DNA of 64,000 nucleotides from the NCBI GenBank assembly GCA_017643025.1, contig JAEPOG010000001.1, forward strand, positions 620,001-684,000. The letters are read 5' to 3'. The DNA is from Rhizobiaceae bacterium. Its GTDB lineage: Bacteria > Pseudomonadota > Alphaproteobacteria > Rhizobiales > Rhizobiaceae. Positions within the stretch are counted from its first letter, which is position 1; the number at the start of each line of letters is the position of its first letter. Positions 57,372 to 64,000 of this stretch are shown piece by piece. The translations under genes and the position numbers were made by a program. A model generated the notes under the pieces. It was not told the DNA's origin. It made no database searches and saw only the letters and a list, made by a program, of their open reading frames with translations.

Positions 57372-58168
57372 CCGACAGCGAACGCCTTTCCGCAATCCTC
57401 GCCGCCCGCCCTCCGCTTGAGCCGGGCCATGTCTGGCTCGCGGGCGCCGGTCCGGGCGACCCCGGAATGCTGACGCTCGACGTTCTGTCCGCTCTCGGAC
57501 AGGCCGATGTGGTCGTTCACGACGCACTGGTCGACAAGGCCATCCTCGACCTCGCCGCCAACGCCGAACTCGTCTTCGCGGGCAAGCGCGGCGGCAAGCC
57601 CTCCGCAACGCAGGAAAGCATCACCGAACGCCTGATCGCGTTCGCCCGCGCCGGCAGGCGCGTTCTGCGGCTGAAGGGCGGCGATCCCTTCATCTTCGGC
57701 CGTGGCGGCGAGGAAGCGCTCGCCTTGGTCAAGGCCGGCATTCCCTACCGCATTCTGCCAGGCCTCACCTCGGCGATAGCCGGGCTGGCCGATTCCGGCA
57801 TTCCGGCCACCATGCGTGGCGTCAACAAGGCTTTCATTATGGCGACCGGCCACGCGGTCGGGACGCCCGAGGATCTCGACTGGCATTCGCTGGCCCGCAC
57901 CAACCAACCGATCGTCGTTTATATGGGCCTGAAGAACCTGCCACGGATCGTCGCGTCGCTTCTGGAAGGCGGCCTGCCGCCGACGACGCCGGCTGCCGTC
58001 ATCGCCTCCGCAACCACGGCGGCGAAACGCATCGTCACCGGCACGCTAGCCACCATCCACGAGGATGCGACCGAAGCTGGCCTCGAAGCTCCGGCGATCA
58101 TCGTCATCGGCGACATCGTGGCAATGCGCGATGCGCTTCTCTCGCTGCCGGGCGCCTCGCGGGCATGA
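57368..58168 (+). CDS. cobA: uroporphyrinogen-III C-methyltransferase
   Basis: This 266-residue SUMT starts at GTG 57368. It makes precorrin-2 from uroporphyrinogen III, the branch point between cobalamin and haem synthesis. Motifs are [55 protein letters not shown] and VYMGLKNL. It overlaps cobM and cobB by 4 bases each. It is a single-domain enzyme without a CysG siroheme part. Confidence 0.96.
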   Translation: MTDSERLSAILAARPPLEPGHVWLAGAGPGDPGMLTLDVLSALGQADVVVHDALVDKAILDLAANAELVFAGKRGGKPSATQESITERLIAFARAGRRVLRLKGGDPFIFGRGGEEALALVKAGIPYRILPGLTSAIAGLADSGIPATMRGVNKAFIMATGHAVGTPEDLDWHSLARTNQPIVVYMGLKNLPRIVASLLEGGLPPTTPAAVIASATTAAKRIVTGTLATIHEDATEAGLEAPAIIVIGDIVAMRDALLSLPGASRA

Positions 58169-59487
58169 CGGCGCGCGGCCTCATCATAGGCGCGCCGCGC
58201 TCCGGATCAGGCAAGACGACGATTACCATCGGTCTTTTGCGCGCGCTGGCGCGGCGCGGACTGACCGTGCGCGGCGCCAAATCCGGTCCCGACTATATCG
58301 ATCCCGGCTTCCACGCTGCCGCCACCGGCATGCCCGGCCTCAACCTCGACAGTTGGGCGATGCCGCCCGACTATCTGCGATCGCTCGCGATAGAGATGGC
58401 TGCTACCGCAGACATCATGATCGTCGAAAGCGCCATGGGTCTGTTCGACGGCATTCCTTCCGATGATCGACGCTCCGGCGCCGCAGCCGATCTCGCGCGA
58501 AACTTCGGCCTGCCCGTCCTGCTGGTGCTAGATGTTTCCGGCCAGTCGCAGACGGCCGCCGCTGTCGCGCATGGTTTTGCCTCCTTCGATCCCGACGTTC
58601 GCATCGCGGGCGTCGTTCTCAACCGCGTCGGCAGCGAGCGCCATACGCGCCTCGCTGGCGACGCCATCGCGGAGCGAGGGCTGCGGGTTGTCGGCGCGGT
58701 GCCGCGCGACGAGACGATGACGCTGCCCGAGCGCCATCTCGGCCTTGTCCAGGCCGAAGAACATGCCGGCATCGCCGATCACATCGACCGGCTTGCCGAC
58801 GCCATCGCAAATGCCGTCGACCTCGACGCCGTGCTTGAAATCGCTGCCCCGATCTCCATGCCCGCGGGCGATACCAGTTCCGCCTTGCCGCCACCCGGCC
58901 AGCGCATTGCCATCGCCCGCGACCGCGCCTTCACCTTCGTTTATCCGCATGTCGCGGCTCATTGGCGTCAGGCCGGGGCCGAACTCGTTCCGTTTTCGCC
59001 ACTCGACGACGAGCCGCCGCCAGCGGATTGCGACGCCTGCTGGTTGCCGGGCGGCTATCCCGAGCTGCACGCCGGGCAACTGGCCGCCGCGTCGCGTTTT
59101 CGCGACGGCATACGCGCTTTCGCGCAGTCGAAACCAGTCCATGGCGAATGCGGCGGTTACATGGTGCTGGGCAAGGCGCTGGAGGACGCCGAGGGCGTGA
59201 CGCACGAGATGCTCGGGCTGCTTGGCCACTCCACCTCCTTCGCGAAGCGCAAGATGAACCTCGGTTACCGCCAGGCGCGGTTGATCGAGGACTGCGCGCT
59301 TGGCATGAAAGGCGATCTCATTCGCGGCCACGAATTCCACTACGCTCGGATTGTCGAGCCCGGCGAAGACGAGTCGCTCGCAATGCTTTCCGACGGTCAG
59401 GGCCGTGAAATCGGTCCCTCAGGCTGCAGGCGCGGGCTGGTGAGCGGAGGCTTCTTCCACGCCATCGCGCGCGAGGCGGGTGGCTGA
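58165..59487 (+). CDS. cobB: cobyrinic acid a,c-diamide synthase (hydrogenobyrinic acid a,c-diamide synthase)
   Basis: This 440-residue glutamine-dependent amidotransferase has an N-terminal P-loop (GAPRSGSGKTTITIGLL), SGPDYIDPGFHAAATG and VESAMGLFDG. The C-terminal glutaminase domain has CWLPGGYPELH and HGECGGYMVLG. In the aerobic pathway it supplies the a,c-diamide to the CobNST chelatase. It overlaps cobA by 4 bases and cobS by 1. Confidence 0.95.
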   Translation: MTARGLIIGAPRSGSGKTTITIGLLRALARRGLTVRGAKSGPDYIDPGFHAAATGMPGLNLDSWAMPPDYLRSLAIEMAATADIMIVESAMGLFDGIPSDDRRSGAAADLARNFGLPVLLVLDVSGQSQTAAAVAHGFASFDPDVRIAGVVLNRVGSERHTRLAGDAIAERGLRVVGAVPRDETMTLPERHLGLVQAEEHAGIADHIDRLADAIANAVDLDAVLEIAAPISMPAGDTSSALPPPGQRIAIARDRAFTFVYPHVAAHWRQAGAELVPFSPLDDEPPPADCDACWLPGGYPELHAGQLAAASRFRDGIRAFAQSKPVHGECGGYMVLGKALEDAEGVTHEMLGLLGHSTSFAKRKMNLGYRQARLIEDCALGMKGDLIRGHEFHYARIVEPGEDESLAMLSDGQGREIGPSGCRRGLVSGGFFHAIAREAGG

Positions 59488-60242
59488 TGGCATCCGGCAA
59501 TCCCATCGGCGATATCGCCGCCTGCATTGCCTTCTACACGCGCCTCCCCGCCGGAGCGCTCGGCGAACCGTCGGAGGATTTCGCCGGCGCCCAGTGGGCC
59601 GCGCCCATTGCCGGTGGGCTAGTCGGCCTGATCGGCGCCATCGTGCTTATAGGCGCGGACTGGATCGGCCTGCCACCACTGGTCTCGGCCCTTCTCGCAG
59701 TCGCGGCGACCATGCTCGTCACTGGCGGTTTGCACGAGGACGGTCTTGCCGACACCGCCGACGGTCTCGGCGCATCGACACGCGAGCGCAAGCTGGAGGT
59801 CATGCGCGACAGCGCCACAGGAACCTTCGGCGCCGCCGCCGTCGTCTTCTCAATCCTGCTGCGAACCGCCGCGATCGCCGCCCTGCCCCCCGCCGTTGCT
59901 TTCGTGGCATTGATCGCCGCGCATGCCGGCGGCCGCGCGCTCATCCCGTATCTGCTCGCGACCTTGCAACCAGCCCGCGCCGATGGCCTGTCGGCCAGCG
60001 TCGGCGCCGTCGGCCCGACGACGGCGCGCATCGCGCTCGCGATCGGGGCGGTCATGCTCGTGCTCGCGGGCATTCAGGTCGCCATTGTTGCCGCGCTTGC
60101 GCTTGCCATCTGGCTCCTCGCCGTCCGAACCCTCGCCCGCCGGCAGCTGGGCGGGCACACGGGAGACGTCTGCGGCTCGCTGGAACAGGGTGGCGAGATA
60201 CTGGTTTTGTTGGTAGCGGCCGCTGCCATGGGCTACGGTTGA
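59487..60242 (+). CDS. cobS: adenosylcobinamide-GDP ribazoletransferase
   Basis: This 251-residue membrane enzyme (CobV in Pseudomonas denitrificans) joins adenosylcobinamide-GDP to alpha-ribazole. Family motifs are ACIAFYTRLPAG, GGLHEDGLADTADGLG, ERKLEVMRDSATGTFGA and LGGHTGDVCGS. About six hydrophobic segments are visible. The ATG overlaps the cobB stop by one base. The gene follows the pathway order into cobT. Confidence 0.95.
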   Translation: MASGNPIGDIAACIAFYTRLPAGALGEPSEDFAGAQWAAPIAGGLVGLIGAIVLIGADWIGLPPLVSALLAVAATMLVTGGLHEDGLADTADGLGASTRERKLEVMRDSATGTFGAAAVVFSILLRTAAIAALPPAVAFVALIAAHAGGRALIPYLLATLQPARADGLSASVGAVGPTTARIALAIGAVMLVLAGIQVAIVAALALAIWLLAVRTLARRQLGGHTGDVCGSLEQGGEILVLLVAAAAMGYG

Positions 60243-60256
60243 TCGGGAGGGACTGA

Positions 60257-61273
60257 ATGACCGAATTCGCAAGTCTTGAGGCGCTGCGCGACGCCTGCCT
60301 CAACCTTCCCGACGGCGACCAGGCCGCGGCGGAGGCCGTGCGCATGCGCCACGACACGCTGACCAAGCCGCCCGGCAGCCTCGGCCGTCTCGAAGACCTG
60401 ATCGCCTGGCTCGCCTGCTGGCAGCATCTGCCGCGCCCGCGCCTAGACGGCGTCGAGGTTCTCGTCTTCGCCGGCTCGCACGGCGTCGCGGCGCGCGGCG
60501 TCTCCGCCTTCCCGGCCGAGGTGACGGCGCAGATGGTGTCGAACTTCACGGCCGGCGGCGCCGCCATCAACCAGCTTGCACGCGCGGTCGATGCCGAACT
60601 CTGCGTCGTGCCGCTGCAGATCGACCGGCCAACGGCGGATTTCACACAGGCGCCTGCGATGACGGAGGAGGAGTTCCTGACCGCAGTCGCCGCCGGCTAC
60701 GACGCCGTGAAAGACCACGCCGACATCGTCTGTCTCGGCGAAATGGGCATCGCCAACACCACGGCAGCCGCGGCACTCGCCGCTGGCCTCTATGGCGGCG
60801 ACGCCACCGACTGGACCGGCCGCGGCACCGGCGTTGACGACGCCGGCCTCGCTCGGAAAACCCGGGCGGTTGCCGAAGCGCTTGCCTTCCATCGTGAGCA
60901 TCTGGACGACCCGCTGCAGGTCGCCATGCGTCTCGGCGGGCGCGAGACGGCGGCAATGCTGGGCGCTGCCCTCGGCGCGCGCCACCGCTACAAGCCGATC
61001 CTGCTCGACGGTTACGTCTCGACGGCCGCCGTAGCGCCGCTGGCGAAGCTCCACCCGCGCGCCACCGACCATTTGGAATCCGGCCACGTATCGGCCGAGC
61101 CCGGCCACCGCCGCTTGCTGGAACACATGGGCATGCGCCCGCTGCTCGATCTCGGCATGCGGCTGGGCGAAGGCAGCGGCGCCGCGCTGTCGGTCTCCAT
61201 CATCCGCGCCGCACTCGCCTGCTTTGACGGCATGGCGACGTTCGACCATGCCGGAGTGTCGGGGAAAGAGTAG
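60257..61273 (+). CDS. cobT: nicotinate-nucleotide:dimethylbenzimidazole phosphoribosyltransferase
   Basis: This 338-residue enzyme (CobU in Pseudomonas denitrificans) makes alpha-ribazole phosphate from DMB. Motifs are RHDTLTKPPGSLGRLEDL, FAGSHGVAARGVSAFP, LGEMGIANTTAAAAL, GRGTGVDDAGLARK and GYVSTAAVAPL. GGGAGGG lies just upstream of the ATG. It is the last cob gene. The phosphatase that would remove the 5'-phosphate from its product is not recognisable in the cluster. Confidence 0.95.
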   Translation: MTEFASLEALRDACLNLPDGDQAAAEAVRMRHDTLTKPPGSLGRLEDLIAWLACWQHLPRPRLDGVEVLVFAGSHGVAARGVSAFPAEVTAQMVSNFTAGGAAINQLARAVDAELCVVPLQIDRPTADFTQAPAMTEEEFLTAVAAGYDAVKDHADIVCLGEMGIANTTAAAALAAGLYGGDATDWTGRGTGVDDAGLARKTRAVAEALAFHREHLDDPLQVAMRLGGRETAAMLGAALGARHRYKPILLDGYVSTAAVAPLAKLHPRATDHLESGHVSAEPGHRRLLEHMGMRPLLDLGMRLGEGSGAALSVSIIRAALACFDGMATFDHAGVSGKE

Positions 61274-61341
61274 GCAGCGTTTTCGCCTGAACGGTAGCGC
61301 AGGTTAGAATCGAGCTCCTTCGATTCGTTCAGGCTGCGCCC

Positions 61342-62064
61342 TTGCAGGAAACCTCCCTCTACGCGCCGGTAAAGAGCTTCCTCGAAAAGCACGGTTTCGC
61401 GGTCAAGGGCGAGATTGGCGGCTGCGATATCGTCGGCGTCGCCGGCAACGATCCTCCGGTCCTTGTCATCTGCGAACTGAAACTCCGCTTCAATCTCGAG
61501 CTGGTTCTTCAGGCGGTCGAGCGGGCCGCTGCTTGCGACGAAGTCTGGCTGGCGGCGCGTATCGATGGCCGCAAGCGGGGACGGGAGGCTGACAAGCGGT
61601 TTCGGGCGCTATGCCGCCGCCTCGGCTTCGGCATGCTCGGTGTCACCGAGGCAGGCCGGGTCGAGGTGATCGTCAGCCCCATATCGCCGTTCCCGCGCAA
61701 GGATAACCGGCGGCGCTCCCGTCTAATTGCCGAATACAACCGGCGGCGGGGCGACCCTGCCACCGGCGGCAGCACGCGCAGGCCGATCATGACCGCTTAC
61801 CGGCAGGAGGCGCTGGCATGTGCGGCGGCCATGACATCCGAACCACGGCGGCCCCGCGATTTCGGCCCGCAAAGCTCGCGCGCTGCTTCGATCCTGCAGC
61901 GCAATGTCTATGGCTGGTTCGAACGGGTCGGTTACGGCCTGTACGGTCTCACGTCGGCAGGGCACGCCGCTCTCGAGACTTGGGCCGATCAGATCGAGGA
62001 CAGGCAGGAGTCCGACGAGCCAGTCGCCACAACGCCACTTGACCAAATGGCGCCATCCGCCTAG
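61342..62064 (+). CDS. DUF2161 domain protein (PD-(D/E)XK nuclease-fold)
   Basis: This 240-residue protein starts at TTG 61342. The N-terminal half has GGCDIVGV followed by VLVICELKLRF, a D29...E45-x-K47 pattern that fits the PD-(D/E)XK phosphodiesterase core. ELVLQAVERAAACDEVWLA follows, as in DUF2161. The C-terminal part (about 165-240) is basic and may form a winged helix. Its function and substrate are unknown. It sits alone between cobT (68-base gap) and arsR, with no sign of a partner methylase. Confidence 0.8.
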   Translation: MQETSLYAPVKSFLEKHGFAVKGEIGGCDIVGVAGNDPPVLVICELKLRFNLELVLQAVERAAACDEVWLAARIDGRKRGREADKRFRALCRRLGFGMLGVTEAGRVEVIVSPISPFPRKDNRRRSRLIAEYNRRRGDPATGGSTRRPIMTAYRQEALACAAAMTSEPRRPRDFGPQSSRAASILQRNVYGWFERVGYGLYGLTSAGHAALETWADQIEDRQESDEPVATTPLDQMAPSA

Positions 62065-62076
62065 TAGTCCATCGTT

Positions 62077-62096
62077 ATATCGGGAATCTTGGATAT
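62077..62096. promoter_or_regulatory. candidate ArsR operator overlapping the arsR start
   Basis: ATATC (62077-62081) and GATAT (62092-62096) form an inverted repeat with a 10-base spacer immediately before the arsR ATG. ArsR family operators are often AT-rich imperfect palindromes near the promoter. The position suggests autorepression. The arsR message may have a very short leader, since no strong ribosome site is seen. Confidence 0.45.
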
Positions 62097-62429
62097 ATGG
62101 ATAAGACAGCGGCTCTCGCCGCCCTTTCCGCTCTCGGCCAGGACACGCGCCTCGAGGTGTTCCGGCTGCTCGTGCGCGTTGGCTCCGACGGGCTGGCGGC
62201 GGGCGAGATTGCGGAGCGGCTTGGCGCCGTCCAGAACACCATGTCGAACCATCTCAAGGTGCTCGACCATGCCGGGCTCGTGCGGGCTGAGCGCGATGGC
62301 CGCTCGATCCGCTATGTCGCTGACATGACCGGCTTCCGCGACCTGCTGGCTTTCCTGATGGAAGACTGCTGCAACGGCCGGCCCGAGCTGTGCCGCCCTG
62401 TCATCGATGCCATCGCCTGTGCTTGTTAG
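62097..62429 (+). CDS. arsR: ArsR family metalloregulator
   Basis: This 110-residue winged-helix repressor has the DNA-recognition segment LGAVQNTMSNHLKVLDHAGLV at about residues 42-62. It has a C-terminal cysteine cluster (C91, C92, C99, C108, C110; CCNGRPELC) instead of the older CVC site, as in several alphaproteobacterial arsenite sensors. It controls the arsenic genes that follow. It starts right at the inverted repeat listed as its operator. Confidence 0.92.
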   Translation: MDKTAALAALSALGQDTRLEVFRLLVRVGSDGLAAGEIAERLGAVQNTMSNHLKVLDHAGLVRAERDGRSIRYVADMTGFRDLLAFLMEDCCNGRPELCRPVIDAIACAC

Positions 62430-62450
62430 TCTCGCTGGGAGGAACCTGCC

Positions 62451-62960
62451 GTGAGCGACCATGTCTACAACGTGCTTTTCCTGTGTACCGGCAATTCGGC
62501 GCGCTCAATCATCGCGGAGGCCATCCTCAACCGGGTCGGCATGGGCCGCTTCAAGGCCTTCTCGGCGGGTTCGCAGCCCAAGGGCGAGGTTCACCCCTAC
62601 ACGCTGGAACTGCTGAGGAACCTCAACCACGACACCTCCTTCGCCCGTTCCAAGAACTGGGACGAATTCGCCGTGCCCGGCGCGCCGAAGCTCGATTTCG
62701 TCTTCACCGTCTGCGACAACGCCGCTCAGGAAACCTGCCCGATCTGGCCCGGACAGCCCATGACGGCGCATTAAGGCGTGCCCGATCCCGCCGCGGTCGA
62801 GGGCAACGAGGCAGAGAAGCATTTTGCCTTCTCGGACGCCTACCGCATGCTGAACAACCGCATCACGATCTTCACCTCGCTGCCGCTGAAATCCCTCGAC
62901 AGGCTCGTGCTCCAGAAGCGGCTGAACGAAATCGGTCGCAATCTCTCGGAAGCAAGCTGA
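62451..62960 (+). pseudogene. arsC: thioredoxin-type arsenate reductase ArsC interrupted by in-frame TAA
   Basis: The frame begins at GTG 62451 with GGGAGGA upstream. It encodes a low-molecular-weight-phosphatase-fold arsenate reductase with CTGNSARS (C12) and C88/C96 in [10 protein letters not shown]. After residue 107 (GQPMTAH) the frame has TAA at 62772-62774, where family members have Trp in HWGVPDP. The same frame then continues GVPDPAAVEGNEAEKHF and on to a normal ArsC C-terminus that stops at 62960. All three catalytic cysteines lie before the stop; about 61 residues of C-terminal helices follow it. A GTG at 62778, just after TAAGGC, could allow re-initiation. The gene may be dead, split in two, or a sequencing artefact. 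Confidence 0.85.
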
Positions 62961-62962
62961 GC

Positions 62963-63652
62963 ATGAAATTCGACCTGACCCGGCGCCTCGCCGCGGAGGC
63001 GCTCGGCACCTGCCTGCTGGTAGCAACCGTCGTCGGCTCCGGCATCATGGCTGACAAGCTGACCGGCGACGTGGCGCTGGCGCTCCTTGGCAACACGCTG
63101 CCCACCGGCGCAATCCTCGTCGTGCTGATCACGATCCTCGGCCCGGTCTCCGGCGCGCATTTTAACCCGGCCGTCAGCTTCGCCTTCCTGCTTCGCCGCG
63201 AGATCGCTGCCGGCACTGCCGGCGCCTACGTGCTGGCTCAGATCGCCGGGGGCATCATCGGCGCGGTCGTTGCGCATGCCATGTTCGAACTGCCGCTGGT
63301 GCAGATCTCGCTGACGGAGCGCACGGGCGCGGCGCAATGGTTCGCGGAGGTTGTCGCAGCCTTCGGGCTCGTCTTCACAGTTCTGGCCGGCATCCGCTTC
63401 AGGTCAGACGCGGTGCCCTGGCTGGTGGGCCTGTATATCACCGCCGCCTACTGGTTCACCGCCTCCACATCCTTCGCCAACCCGGCGGTAGCGATCGGCC
63501 GTGCTTTCACCGACACGTTCTCCGGCATCCGCCCGCTAGACGTTCCGGGCTTCATTGTCGCGGAACTTGTCGGCGCAGCGCTTGCCGCGCTATTGGCCGG
63601 CTGGATGTTCTCGGAGGTGCGCGCGGCACGGCGCGTGAAGGCAGCGGAATGA
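62963..63652 (+). CDS. aqpS: aquaglyceroporin of the AqpS type (arsenite channel)
   Basis: This 229-residue MIP-family channel has six hydrophobic helices and both half-helix motifs, HFNPAVS and FANPAVA (NPA-NPA). Position in an arsR-arsC operon and similarity to Sinorhizobium meliloti AqpS suggest passive efflux of arsenite after arsenate reduction. The ATG at 62963 follows the arsC frame by 2 bases. It overlaps the next arsC by 4 bases. Confidence 0.9.
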   Translation: MKFDLTRRLAAEALGTCLLVATVVGSGIMADKLTGDVALALLGNTLPTGAILVVLITILGPVSGAHFNPAVSFAFLLRREIAAGTAGAYVLAQIAGGIIGAVVAHAMFELPLVQISLTERTGAAQWFAEVVAAFGLVFTVLAGIRFRSDAVPWLVGLYITAAYWFTASTSFANPAVAIGRAFTDTFSGIRPLDVPGFIVAELVGAALAALLAGWMFSEVRAARRVKAAE

Positions 63653-64000
63653 CCATCACAATCTACCACAACCCCGCCTGCGGCACCTCGCGCAACACGC
63701 TGGCGATGATCCGCCAGTCGGCCGAGGAGCCCGAGGTCATAGAATATCTGAAGAACCCGCCTTCGCGCGAGAAACTGGTCGAGCTTATCGCCGCGATGGG
63801 TATTTCCGTACACGACCTGCTGCGCCGCAAGGGCACGCCCTACGACGAGCTCGGCCTCGACGATCCCAAATGGACGGATGACAAGCTAATCGACTTCATG
63901 GTGGCTCACCCGATCCTCATCAACCGGCCGATCGTCGTCACGCCGCTCGGCACGAAGCTGTGCCGACCCTCCGAGGCGGTGCTCGACATCCTGCCCAATG
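63649..64000 (+). CDS. arsC: glutaredoxin-coupled arsenate reductase ArsC (partial, runs off right edge)
   Basis: Residues 1-117 of an ArsC/Spx-family protein are visible. The catalytic cysteine is C11 in NPACGTSRNTL, and the arginines of the active site are seen in INRPIVV and KLCRPSE. It is unrelated in fold to the interrupted upstream arsC and needs glutathione/glutaredoxin. It starts at an ATG that overlaps the aquaporin stop. A few dozen residues at most are cut off. Confidence 0.93.
   Translation, partial: MTITIYHNPACGTSRNTLAMIRQSAEEPEVIEYLKNPPSREKLVELIAAMGISVHDLLRRKGTPYDELGLDDPKWTDDKLIDFMVAHPILINRPIVVTPLGTKLCRPSEAVLDILPN

Overview
The window is GC-rich, gene-dense bacterial chromosome. 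The oxygen-dependent cobalamin pathway (CobG, CobN), the Rhizobium-type ABC transporters, the AqpS-type arsenic operon and the DDLKKISGVGP-type helix-hairpin-helix tail all point to an alphaproteobacterium of the Rhizobiales, probably Phyllobacteriaceae (Mesorhizobium, Nitratireductor or Aminobacter-like). The genus is inferred from gene content, not measured. No rRNA, tRNA, CRISPR array, phage or insertion sequence was recognised. Most long ORFs antiparallel to the listed genes are GC-frame shadows.

Layout. 1-3.5 kb: the 5' part of preT (reductive pyrimidine catabolism), a secreted DUF3179 protein, a crotonase and a 55-residue secreted Cys-containing peptide. 3.5-10.2 kb (minus): a peptide-type ABC importer whose two ATPases are fused into one 905-residue protein with a basic linker and a helix-hairpin-helix tail. 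10.5-16.6 kb (minus): tamA-tamB, for outer-membrane protein and envelope assembly. 16.8-24.4 kb (plus): an alpha-2-macroglobulin with an intact thioester, overlapping pbpC. 24.4-29 kb (minus): a PotABCD-like polyamine-type importer. 29.7-35.7 kb (plus): a second peptide-type importer, preceded by a 762-base gene-free region with hairpins. 35.7-39.4 kb (minus): ilvD and a CPA2 cation/proton antiporter.

39.5-61.3 kb is a large cobalamin locus. Two cobalamin riboswitches lie back to back (minus 45544-45713, plus 45818-45990). The left one leads cbtB-cbtA-cobU-cobO-cobQ (cobalt uptake, adenosylation, amidation, nucleotide loop). The right one leads DUF1636-cobW-cobN-cobG-cobH-cobI-cobJ. Beyond an inverted cobK the plus strand continues cobL-cobE-cobM-cobA-cobB-cobS-cobT. 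cobD and a cobC-phosphatase pair sit at the far left. Together they cover nearly the whole route from uroporphyrinogen III to adenosylcobalamin. cobF, the CobS/CobT chelatase subunits, bluB and a recognised alpha-ribazole phosphatase are not in the window.

61.3-64 kb: a DUF2161 nuclease-fold protein and an arsenic operon: arsR, a thioredoxin-type arsC broken by an in-frame TAA, an AqpS-like aquaglyceroporin, and an intact glutaredoxin-type arsC that runs off the window.

The points most worth checking are: the helix-hairpin-helix tail on the ABC ATPase; the two divergent riboswitches; two cob gene pairs whose divergent start codons share or abut one CATG; a tyrosine-phosphatase-fold gene tied to cobC as a candidate for the missing cobalamin phosphatase; the interrupted arsC; and the hairpin leader with an ATA at the expected start of an ABC ATPase gene.
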